Positions 26,023-34,386 of a stretch of 64,000 nt of DNA are shown here, piece by piece. The DNA is taken from positions 165,461 to 229,460 of the forward strand of contig DJQS01000008.1 in NCBI GenBank assembly GCA_002438785.1, given 5' to 3'. Numbering within the stretch: position 1 is the stretch's first letter; each line of letters opens with the position of its first letter. The DNA comes from Caryophanales bacterium UBA6380 (lineage in GTDB: Bacteria > Bacillota_I > Bacilli_A > RFN20 > CAG-826). A program made the position numbers and the translations under genes. The notes below the pieces were generated by a model. The model was not told where the DNA came from. It saw nothing but the letters and a program-made list of their open reading frames with translations, and searched no databases.

Positions 26023-28713
26023 ATGAAAAGAAATTTTTTAATATTATCTAGTTTATTGTTAGGTGTAGGAATTTTATCAACCTCAACTACGTTAGTAAGT
26101 TGTCAAAAGGAAGAAATAAAAGCAACATCGGTTTCGTTCAAAGATGGAGATAGTCTAACTCTTAAAGTAGGAGATACTCATGTTTTTGAAATAGAAGTCA
26201 ATCCAAGCGAAGCAAAATCAAAGGCTAAATTTACTTTTGTTGATAATAGTGAAGAAGATCCTAATGAAATAGGAACTTTAAATGATGATGGAGAATTTAT
26301 AGCGAATAACATTGGCACTGTTACTATTAAAGTTTATGTCGATGGTTTAGAAGATACTATAGTTGTAAATGTTGTTCCAATTGAAGTTGAAAGTCTTTCG
26401 ATTGATCAAGGAGATTTTTTAGAAGTTGAAGTAGGAGATGAATTTGATTTAACTACTACGATTTTACCTACAAACGCTACCAATAAAGAAATAATTTGGG
26501 GCATTAAAAAAATAGAAGGATATGATGATCGCTATTTGACCATCGATTTAAATGGGCATGTTGTTTGTGAAAGTGATGGCTTTGTTTATGTTACTGCAAC
26601 TTGTGGTAATTTAACAGATGAAATTAAAATTCATATAATGCCAACGTTAGTTGAAGTTGATCAAGGAGACTTTTCTATTACTTTTGATGATGAAACTCAT
26701 GAAGCCACTTTATCTAGCTATAAAGGTAAATCAGTTGCTGTTATAACTCCATCGACTGTAACAAACCCATCAAATGGCGAAACCTATAAAGTAACAAGCA
26801 TTGGGAAAAATTGTTTTTATAATAGTCAAACCTTAGAAAGAATTAAAATTAGTGAAGGTGTTGTCTCAATTGGAAATACTGCATTTTCTAGTTGTGTTGA
26901 TTTATATACACTTCATTACCCATCTACTTTAAAAGAAATTGGTTATAACTGTTTCTTTAATTGCAAATCTTTAGAAGATGGTTCACTTCCTGAAGGCATT
27001 GAATATGTTGGTATGAATTTATATAATAGTTGTTCAAGTTTAGTTAAGGCGACTTTACCTGATTCAATAAAAGGATGTATCGATTCAAAAGGTAAGGTTG
27101 ATGGGAAACTTCAGTCTATATTTGTTAAATGTACTTCTCTTGAAGAGGCAGTATTGCCTAAAAATATTACTACTATTGAAAGAATTTTTTCAGGTTGCAC
27201 AAATTTAAAGAATTTTACTTTACCAGATAATCTTCAAAGAATTGTTGGCTCTTGCTTTCAAAATCTTCCTTATTTGGAAGAATTAACATTACCTGACACA
27301 GTAGTTTATATAGGTTATTCCTCGATAAGTAATAATTCAAATTTAAAGAAAATTAATTTGCCAAAGTCTCTTCCGCTTTATAACGATAATGATACTAGGT
27401 CTAGAGATGATGATGTCGGATTAGATCCAAATGGAATTTCTGGGAATACTTCTTTAGAGGAGATTCATATTAGTGATGATAGTGCTTTTTATAAAACTGT
27501 TGATGGCGTTTTATATACAAAAGATGGTTCGACATTGGTTTGTTTCCCGGCTAAAAGCAAAGTCAAAGAGTTTGTAGCAAGTGATGAGTTAACCACAATT
27601 GGCGATAACGCATTTAGTTATAGTGATGTCGTTAGTGCTGATATTAAAAACGTAAAAAATTTAGGCAGTAATGTTTTCTATCATTGTGATAAATTAGTAA
27701 CTGTAAATTGGCCAAGAGCTATTACTAATATTCCAGATTATACATTCTTTAATTGTTCAAATTATACTGGATTTGAATTTTATGATGGCTTAACTAGTAT
27801 TGGTAAATATGCTTTTTATAATAGTGGAATTAAAACCGCACTATTACCAGATAGTATAACGACTATTGATTCATATGCTTTAGCTAATATTCCGACCTTG
27901 AAAAAATTGAAATTACCTACTGGATTAACTAGTTTAGGATCATACAGTATCATTGATAATAGTGCTTTAACAAAACTTACTTTGCCTGCTAAATTAACAA
28001 CACTTAATAGTGGTGCATTAAGTGGTTTAAGTAGTTTAAAAGAAATTGAACTTCCTGAAGGATTAGTTAGTGTTGCTGAGGGATGCTTTAAAGGTGATAG
28101 TTCATTAGAAAGTTTGACAATTCCTTCTACAGTTACAACTTTTAAAACTAATTCAAACACTTCTGCAGAAAACAGTTATATCTTTAAAGATTGTTTACTT
28201 TTAAGTGAAATTAATGTTTCTGAAGGTAATAATAAATATAAATCTATTGATGGAGTATTATTTGAAAAAAATAATACTGATGAAACATATTCTTATTTGA
28301 TAGCTTATCCTCAAGGTAAAACTGATTCTATATATAATGTAAGTGATAAAACATTACTTATATCAGCTCATGCCTTTATGGGAAATCAATATTTAAATAA
28401 AGTCAGTATTAATGCTGATTGCTATACGATTTCTACTAGATCATTTAAAAATACTACAGCTTTAAAGGAAATTTTATTTAATAAATTTGCTACTAATCCT
28501 TTAGTAAAAAGAACTTATTTATCTGTAAGTAGTGGAAGTTTTGAAGGTTCGACTGTTAGAAAAATTTATTATACTGGAAGTTATGATGATTATAGTGGCG
28601 GTACTTTAATTAAAGTTTCTGATACTAATTTAAAACTTATTTATCAGAAATATGATGCTAAAAATCCAAGTAATAATTTTATGTATTTTAATTACGAGAA
28701 GACAACATTTTAA
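26023..28713 (+). CDS. BspA-like leucine-rich repeat surface lipoprotein with two Ig-like domains
   Basis: Surface lipoprotein of 896 aa, lipobox LVSC with Cys27. Two bacterial Ig-like (Big_2-type) domains at about 35-118 (SLTLKVGDTHVFEI...) and 122-206 (LEVEVGDEFDLTTTILPTNAT). From about 250 to 860 come many BspA/LRR_5-type repeats of roughly 23 residues, such as SIGNTAFSSC, LPDSITTIDSYALAN and LPEGLVSVAEGCFKG. Two 'YKTVDGVLYTKDGSTLVCFP'-like inserts occur near 490 and 745, as in other BspA proteins. BspA proteins bind host matrix or other bacteria; that role here is inference. Ribosome site AAGGAGG is strong. First of three consecutive lipoprotein genes with short gaps. Confidence 0.88.
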   Translation: MKRNFLILSSLLLGVGILSTSTTLVSCQKEEIKATSVSFKDGDSLTLKVGDTHVFEIEVNPSEAKSKAKFTFVDNSEEDPNEIGTLNDDGEFIANNIGTVTIKVYVDGLEDTIVVNVVPIEVESLSIDQGDFLEVEVGDEFDLTTTILPTNATNKEIIWGIKKIEGYDDRYLTIDLNGHVVCESDGFVYVTATCGNLTDEIKIHIMPTLVEVDQGDFSITFDDETHEATLSSYKGKSVAVITPSTVTNPSNGETYKVTSIGKNCFYNSQTLERIKISEGVVSIGNTAFSSCVDLYTLHYPSTLKEIGYNCFFNCKSLEDGSLPEGIEYVGMNLYNSCSSLVKATLPDSIKGCIDSKGKVDGKLQSIFVKCTSLEEAVLPKNITTIERIFSGCTNLKNFTLPDNLQRIVGSCFQNLPYLEELTLPDTVVYIGYSSISNNSNLKKINLPKSLPLYNDNDTRSRDDDVGLDPNGISGNTSLEEIHISDDSAFYKTVDGVLYTKDGSTLVCFPAKSKVKEFVASDELTTIGDNAFSYSDVVSADIKNVKNLGSNVFYHCDKLVTVNWPRAITNIPDYTFFNCSNYTGFEFYDGLTSIGKYAFYNSGIKTALLPDSITTIDSYALANIPTLKKLKLPTGLTSLGSYSIIDNSALTKLTLPAKLTTLNSGALSGLSSLKEIELPEGLVSVAEGCFKGDSSLESLTIPSTVTTFKTNSNTSAENSYIFKDCLLLSEINVSEGNNKYKSIDGVLFEKNNTDETYSYLIAYPQGKTDSIYNVSDKTLLISAHAFMGNQYLNKVSINADCYTISTRSFKNTTALKEILFNKFATNPLVKRTYLSVSSGSFEGSTVRKIYYTGSYDDYSGGTLIKVSDTNLKLIYQKYDAKNPSNNFMYFNYEKTTF

Positions 28714-28724
28714 AAGGGAAAGTT

Positions 28725-30392
28725 ATGAAGAAAAGAATTTTGTTACTTTTAAATGTATTATTTGGAATTAGTTTGTTTAGTTGTAAGAGTGGTGCTAATT
28801 TACCAAGTATTATTGACCCTGAACTACCTGATGATCCAATTGTTACTCCTAAAGAAGTTAAAGTTGAAGCTGTATATTTTTTAGATGATTCGATTACTTT
28901 AAAATATAAAGGGAGTACTCAATTAAGATATAAAATATTACCAGCTAATGCGACAAATCAAAATGTTAAGATTGAAATTATTGATACTAGTGTAGTTAGC
29001 TTAGATAATAATAATGTCATTTGTGCTAATAAACTTGGTAAAACAGTTGCTAAAATCACTACAGAAGATGGTAATAAAATAGCTTATTGTCCAATCATCG
29101 TTAATAGTGGAATTATTCTAGATGAAAAAAATTCTGATGAATTGAAAAACGCATTAGAGTTTATTAAAAGTAAAGATAATTATCATACTTTACAAGAATC
29201 AACAATTATTGGTTCAAGTTTTAAATTAGATCGCTATTTTGATAATGAATATTATTATGAGAAGAATTTGAATGATGATTCTGATTCATATGGTTATGCT
29301 TTAGATAAAAATAATAAAGTATTTAGATATTATAAAGATAATGATAATAAAGTTGTTCCATATGAATTTGAAACTGATAATAAAGGAAATTATAGTAATA
29401 CTATCAAAAATCAAGTTAAAACATTTAGTGATGTTCCTAGTTTATCATTAGCTCAAAATAATATGATTATCGGTGAACATCAATATATGTTAACTGATAT
29501 TGAATTTCGAAAAACTTTTGCTGTTAGTAGTCACTTTATTGAGTCGATAGCTCCATATATAAGTTGTATTTACCTAACTATTAATTATGAAAATAATGTA
29601 ATTACTTCAATTAATTATACATTAGATTGTTATGATCAATTATTAGGATATTTATATGGTACCATTGATAATTTTGATAATATTAATCTAACTGATATTA
29701 AAAAATATGTTAATGATGGTGGTAGTGGTAAAGAAGCAAGTGATGAATTAAAAGAAGCTAGTAAGTTATTACTTAATAATAATTTTCATGGTATAAGAGT
29801 AACTAACAAACATGATAGTGAAGGTAATGTAGTTAAAGATAATGATGGTAATCCAATCATAATTACTAAAACAAATGAATATTATACTAGTGAATATTAT
29901 TTAAGTATTCCAACAAGTGATGGACTTTTAGAAGATGAAACTTTATCAACTATTGGATATATCAATCTAAAAAATAAAGGTGAATATAATGGTATTTATA
30001 AATTTAGTTTAGATGAAGAAGATAATGTTGTTATCGGCGATAAAGTTGGTAATTTTGATGATTATCCAAATGGTGTTATTGACTATCTTAGATATCCAAA
30101 ATCTTTGAGTGTTTTAAATTACATTGACACTTTAACTTATAGTGAAGTTAATGATGCTTATGTCACTAGAGATGCTTATTTTACTGAACAATTTGCTAAT
30201 TATTATGGCTTTACTACTGAAAGTTCAAGTTATGGAGGAGCTATAAAAATCCATAAAAATGAAAGTAATGAAATTACAAAAATAGATATTTGGTATCTAA
30301 TTAATTACTATGGTCTTATTTATTTAGATCATAGTTTGGATAATTTTGGTAATACAAGCTATAGTAGTGTTGAAGAATTTTTGTCTAAATAA
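28725..30392 (+). CDS. Lipoprotein with Ig-like domain and two beta-basket-like halves (555 aa)
   Basis: Lipoprotein, lipobox LFSC, Cys20. An Ig-like domain at about 45-130 shows the typical LKYKGSTQLRYKILPANATNQ and VICANKLGKTVAKIT pattern. Two repeats of about 200 residues follow (about 135-335 and 345-550). Each has a helix, YYY-rich strands with a 'GYALDKNNKVFRY' type hairpin, and the strand IYLTINYENNVITSINY or similar, which suggests the LolA/LprG-like fold (inference). It starts 12 bases after the LRR gene with a weak AAAGGGAAAG ribosome site, so it is probably co-transcribed. No enzyme motif seen. Confidence 0.75.
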   Translation: MKKRILLLLNVLFGISLFSCKSGANLPSIIDPELPDDPIVTPKEVKVEAVYFLDDSITLKYKGSTQLRYKILPANATNQNVKIEIIDTSVVSLDNNNVICANKLGKTVAKITTEDGNKIAYCPIIVNSGIILDEKNSDELKNALEFIKSKDNYHTLQESTIIGSSFKLDRYFDNEYYYEKNLNDDSDSYGYALDKNNKVFRYYKDNDNKVVPYEFETDNKGNYSNTIKNQVKTFSDVPSLSLAQNNMIIGEHQYMLTDIEFRKTFAVSSHFIESIAPYISCIYLTINYENNVITSINYTLDCYDQLLGYLYGTIDNFDNINLTDIKKYVNDGGSGKEASDELKEASKLLLNNNFHGIRVTNKHDSEGNVVKDNDGNPIIITKTNEYYTSEYYLSIPTSDGLLEDETLSTIGYINLKNKGEYNGIYKFSLDEEDNVVIGDKVGNFDDYPNGVIDYLRYPKSLSVLNYIDTLTYSEVNDAYVTRDAYFTEQFANYYGFTTESSSYGGAIKIHKNESNEITKIDIWYLINYYGLIYLDHSLDNFGNTSYSSVEEFLSK

Positions 30393-30404
30393 AGGAGCAT
30401 AAAT

Positions 30405-32648
30405 ATGAAAAATAAGTTAATTTTTGAAGGGTTATTATTTGTAGTTTCATGTATTTCTTTATTTAGTTGTAATAATGCTGAAAGTAGTGATATTACTATT
30501 ACTTACCACCTCGAAGATGAATTAAACTCAACAAAAGTTGATACTATTAAAAAAGGTAGTAAAATTATAGATTTATTTAAACCAAGTAGAGTTAATGGTG
30601 AATATACATTTATAAATTGGTATAAAGATAAAGATAGTGCTTTAAGTTTAAATAAAGAAAATATTTTTTATGATGGAAGCATTGTTAATAGTTCTATTGA
30701 CATTTATGCAGGATGGATTTTAACTAGTGAAACAGGTGATTGGATTAATAAAGTTATTTTAGATAATGATGTTAATGAAGTTAATGATGTAAGTAATGTT
30801 AGTGGCTTAAGAAGTTATTTAGGTAATTATTATGTAACAGATTGTGTTCCATTCTTTTTTAGTAATAATTATACGCACTATATCGATCATGATGGTTCGT
30901 TTTATATTTATGGGGAAAATTTAGATTATTCAAATATTTTAGTTTATAAGGATAAACTTTCTAAAGCAGGATATAAAATTAATGAAGTTAATAAAAATAC
31001 TCTTTATAGTGCAACTAATCCTAATTATGAATTTAATTTAGAATTCGGTTTAGACGAAACTAAAAATGATGAATTTTTTGTCAAAGTATCATATCTTGAT
31101 GATGAAGAATATAAAAATAAAGATCAATTACCATTACATATTTTTGCTAGTGAAGGAAGATACGTAAGTTTAAGTAAAATAGTTAACTTTGACGGGGTAA
31201 AAGAAGGAACTGGTAAAGATATTATCAGTGTAAGAACTTATTTAACTAATAATGGATTACCTGCTAGTGTAATCTATTATCATCCTGATTTAAGCAAAAA
31301 AGTAAATGATGATGATAACTCAAATGGTGTCAACTATTTAGGAGAATTTTTAAAAAATAAATTAAATTTAACAACGTTTAATTTTTCTAATAGTGATGGT
31401 TTAGGGGCAATGGATTCTTTAGCTACATTTAGAATTCAAATGCAATATATTAGTAAAGGTAGTTATGTTCAAATTTTGATTTATTCGATGCTTAATAGTG
31501 AAATCGAATATAATTATGGATCTTTAGATTTATCTAATAGTTATTTCAGTGGTTTATTAGATAATGTTCCACGTTTAAAAAATAAAATTTATGACACAAT
31601 TTTTTATCAAGTTGGCTACAATATGAATTCTAGAAACGGTATTGCTTTAAATTATTTTATGATTAATTTAAGTAATGATGATTTAGAAACATATATTTTA
31701 GAATTACTTGATTATGGTTGGAAATATCGTTCTATTTCTAGTAACTATGCTTATTTAATAAGTGAAAATGATTCAACTTTTATTTATTTAACTTATTACT
31801 CAAAGAATACATTTTTACAAACTTATCCTAATTATAAGAATGTCAATAAAGGTGTTGTTTCTTTAACTGTTGGTTTATCACAATTTGCTGAAAGTTTTCC
31901 TAAAGATGATTTAAATTCTTTTTTAAAACAAAATACTAGAGGAGAAATTCCACTAATTCCTGAAGTTAAAGGAGGAATAAATTATTACTTTGGAAAATAT
32001 AAAACGCAAAATAGTTCAACTAAAAAAATAACAATTACCGAAACTACTTATCAGCTTCAAATTGAAATGAGTAATGACATTTCTAAAGATTATGCTAAAG
32101 AATTAACTAATAATGGATGGAGTATTACTTTTAATGAATCAAATAATGTTTATGTTGCTTCATCAAAAGATACTCGATTTAAAATTCAATTTACATATTC
32201 AACAAATAAAACTTATGGTATTTCATATTTAGTTTTAGTAATTAGTTATAACTCAGTTCATAGCAATATCAAAACTTATAATGAAGCATTGCAATATGTA
32301 AATTATCGTTTTGATGAAGAAGTTGTGTTACCAAATATTAATGGTTTACAAGATGAAACTGATTTTGAAGTTACTGAATATTATGATGGGAGTAATGATC
32401 GTGTTTTATTACATGTTATATATCATATGAGTGATGGAAAAACTGCTATGATTAATGCTTCAAATGCATATGCTAATATGTTAAAAGCCTTTGAAAATAA
32501 TGATGATTGGGTCGTCTTTGATTATAACTATGATGAGAATGGAGTTATAACTCAAACATTTTATAAAAATAAAAGTGGACTCATTTTATATTTTCTTAAT
32601 AATTATGCTCATAACTATATTGGAATTTATCGACCTAGAAAAATTTAA
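30405..32648 (+). CDS. Lipoprotein with InlB-like B-repeat and tandem about 90-residue modules (747 aa)
   Basis: Lipoprotein, lipobox LFSC, Cys22. Residues about 30-105 form a listerial B-repeat-like domain (ITYHLEDE..., FINWYKDKDSA, IDIYAGW). The rest seems built of four or five diverged modules at about 145-232, 275-362, 385-490, 513-615 and 640-743. Each ends in 'Y...L...GW/GY...Y..........I.I.Y' (for example LSKAGYKINE, LLDYGWKYRS and LTNNGWSITF). The same module seems to occur at the C-terminus of the 49847-51808 protein. Module family not recognised. Ribosome site AAAGGAG. Last of the three-gene lipoprotein set and followed by a large hairpin. Confidence 0.75.
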   Translation: MKNKLIFEGLLFVVSCISLFSCNNAESSDITITYHLEDELNSTKVDTIKKGSKIIDLFKPSRVNGEYTFINWYKDKDSALSLNKENIFYDGSIVNSSIDIYAGWILTSETGDWINKVILDNDVNEVNDVSNVSGLRSYLGNYYVTDCVPFFFSNNYTHYIDHDGSFYIYGENLDYSNILVYKDKLSKAGYKINEVNKNTLYSATNPNYEFNLEFGLDETKNDEFFVKVSYLDDEEYKNKDQLPLHIFASEGRYVSLSKIVNFDGVKEGTGKDIISVRTYLTNNGLPASVIYYHPDLSKKVNDDDNSNGVNYLGEFLKNKLNLTTFNFSNSDGLGAMDSLATFRIQMQYISKGSYVQILIYSMLNSEIEYNYGSLDLSNSYFSGLLDNVPRLKNKIYDTIFYQVGYNMNSRNGIALNYFMINLSNDDLETYILELLDYGWKYRSISSNYAYLISENDSTFIYLTYYSKNTFLQTYPNYKNVNKGVVSLTVGLSQFAESFPKDDLNSFLKQNTRGEIPLIPEVKGGINYYFGKYKTQNSSTKKITITETTYQLQIEMSNDISKDYAKELTNNGWSITFNESNNVYVASSKDTRFKIQFTYSTNKTYGISYLVLVISYNSVHSNIKTYNEALQYVNYRFDEEVVLPNINGLQDETDFEVTEYYDGSNDRVLLHVIYHMSDGKTAMINASNAYANMLKAFENNDDWVVFDYNYDENGVITQTFYKNKSGLILYFLNNYAHNYIGIYRPRKI

Positions 32649-32663
32649 TAAAATCTAATATAT

Positions 32664-32745
32664 AAATCTTCTAATTTAAATATAAAATATCGATATTATC
32701 GTATATATCTATAATTTATTAATTTTAAATTAAGAAGATTTTTAT
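32664..32745 (+). terminator. Long hairpin after the lipoprotein trio
   Basis: A 17-nt arm at 32664-32680 pairs with 32724-32741 (one bulged base). It encloses about 43 nt that include the palindrome AATATCGATATT. It is followed by TTTATTTT. Likely terminator, unusual in having a long structured loop. Confidence 0.6.
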
Positions 32746-32746
32746 T

Positions 32747-32776
32747 TTGCTTAATTAATATTATTATGTATATAAT
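32747..32776 (+). promoter_or_regulatory. Promoter of the 493-aa lipoprotein gene
   Basis: TTGCTT (32747-32752), 18-nt spacer, TATAAT (32771-32776) with TG just upstream at 32767-32768. Transcription should start near 32783, at the beginning of the hairpin at 32781-32810. Confidence 0.5.
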
Positions 32777-32780
32777 TTAC

Positions 32781-32810
32781 AAAGTTAATATTCTTGATGA
32801 AATTAACTTT
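32781..32810 (+). promoter_or_regulatory. 5'-leader hairpin of the 493-aa lipoprotein gene
   Basis: Perfect 9-bp repeat AAAGTTAAT (32781-32789) / ATTAACTTT (32802-32810) with a 12-nt loop. It would form at the very 5' end of the mRNA, ten bases before the AAAAGGAG ribosome site. Possible stability element or protein-binding site. Confidence 0.45.
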
Positions 32811-32835
32811 TTAATATTTAAAAAGGAGAATTATT

Positions 32836-34317
32836 ATGAAAAAAGAAATGTTAAGTGTATTAAGTTTAACCGCGGTTATATTTAGTTTAGGAAGTTGTGG
32901 AAAAAAAGATGATACTAAACCTACTCCTGATCCAGTTGATGAAACAACTGTTTATAGCGCAATGAAAACTCTTGTTGACGCTAATGAATTAAGAGCTGAA
33001 ACTACTGGTCAATTTACTAATGCATCAAGTAGTGGTACTAAAACTTTTGAATTTAGTTTAATAGAAGAATATAGTGCTGATGCTTTTTATAGTTCACTTA
33101 GTTTAGGTGACAATGATTATAATAAAGCCGAAGGTGGCTTAGTTAATTTAGCTGATGGTGGTGTTGGAGCTTATTTTGCTAGTGATAATAGTTTATATAC
33201 TAATGGTTATGTTGATAGTAGCGTAGCTAAAGATTATAGTGAATTTGTTATTACTTTAGATACTTTCTTTGATAGTTTTGTTGAAGGAAAAACAGCTGAA
33301 AGTATTGGAACTGCAGGTACTTTTGATGTTAAGGAATATAGTTTAGATTTATCTTTAGATGCAAATGGATATTTTACAAGTGAAGTTGGTTATTATGAAT
33401 ATATGTATTTAACTTCAATGCTTAGACTTGGTTCACTAACTTCACTTATTACTGATATGACTTTTAAAGCTAGTAATGGATTATTAACTTTAGAAACAAC
33501 AATCAGTGGAAGTTTATATTCTAGTTATACTTTTAGTGGAACTTTAACTACTCAATTTTTACCTGAATCAAATGAGGTATTACCTACTTATGATTTTACT
33601 AGTGATACATTTATAAATGCTGTTAAAAAGACTAAACTTGAACCAAGTGAAGATTTTAAAGCATTTGAAACAATGGTTAATGAAAATACTTATCAAGTTA
33701 AAGATGTTAGTTTAAGTGGTGGTGTGAAAGCTAATGTTTATTATGGTAAGGATTATTGGGGATATGTAATTGGAGAAGATAGTGAAACTCCACAATATTT
33801 ATTTTATGCCGAAGATGCTAGTGGTAATTTAATTGGCTTAGTAAGTAGTTCACAAACTGCATATAAGCAACAAGTTGAAAATGTTGCTACAGCTGCTCAA
33901 CTTGAACAAGCTGGAATTACAGCTGAACAATATATTAAAGCTCAAGCAACTCAATTTGGTTTATCTTATATTCAAGATAGTGCTGCTTTTACATATAGCT
34001 TCTTAGCTAGTGAATATGATACTTATATGGATGGAGAAACTAATAAAGGATTTAGTTTCGCAGATTATGGTAATGCTTTTGGACTTGGAACTATTTTAGA
34101 TAGTACTGATTATATGTCAGTATTTGGTTATGCTGAAACTGGTGTAATTATTGATTATAATAAAGGTAGTGATGAAAATTCATATAATGATGACGAAGTT
34201 TTCTTTACATATTTAATTGGTACACAATCATTAATTCCTAATGATGATCTTAAATATACTAATTTTGGAACTGAATTTAGTCCAGTTTATAATTATTTAC
34301 ATACAACTGCTGCTTAA
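32836..34317 (+). CDS. Lipoprotein of unknown function, Ser/Thr/Ala-rich (493 aa)
   Basis: Lipoprotein, lipobox LGSC, Cys21. Composition differs from the neighbours: more Ala, Ser, Gly and Leu, and fewer Asn/Lys/Ile. Two similar halves seem present (about 45-265 and 270-490), each beginning with a helix (FKAFETMVNENTYQVKD type) followed by Tyr-rich strands such as VNLADGGVGAYFASDN and KANVYYGKDYWGYVIGE. The LolA/LprG-like reading is inference. It has its own promoter and 5' hairpin, and a terminator-like hairpin follows. Function unknown. Confidence 0.75.
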   Translation: MKKEMLSVLSLTAVIFSLGSCGKKDDTKPTPDPVDETTVYSAMKTLVDANELRAETTGQFTNASSSGTKTFEFSLIEEYSADAFYSSLSLGDNDYNKAEGGLVNLADGGVGAYFASDNSLYTNGYVDSSVAKDYSEFVITLDTFFDSFVEGKTAESIGTAGTFDVKEYSLDLSLDANGYFTSEVGYYEYMYLTSMLRLGSLTSLITDMTFKASNGLLTLETTISGSLYSSYTFSGTLTTQFLPESNEVLPTYDFTSDTFINAVKKTKLEPSEDFKAFETMVNENTYQVKDVSLSGGVKANVYYGKDYWGYVIGEDSETPQYLFYAEDASGNLIGLVSSSQTAYKQQVENVATAAQLEQAGITAEQYIKAQATQFGLSYIQDSAAFTYSFLASEYDTYMDGETNKGFSFADYGNAFGLGTILDSTDYMSVFGYAETGVIIDYNKGSDENSYNDDEVFFTYLIGTQSLIPNDDLKYTNFGTEFSPVYNYLHTTAA

Positions 34318-34343
34318 ACTATTATATAATATGCAAAATGAAA

Positions 34344-34365
34344 ACCATCCATTCGGATGGTCTTT
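34344..34365 (+). terminator. Hairpin between the lipoprotein and the S8 protease gene
   Basis: ACCATCC (34344-34350), loop ATTC, GGATGGT (34355-34361), followed by CTTTCATT. The stem is strong for this genome but the T tract is weak. It lies just upstream of the AAAGGAG of the protease gene. Confidence 0.55.
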
Positions 34366-34386
34366 CATTCATTGAAAGGAGATTTT

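Noticed and set aside
26800..28150. Repeated blocks that could look like a CRISPR or DNA repeat array
   Set aside because: They are leucine-rich protein repeats in an intact frame with divergent DNA, not identical repeats with spacers.
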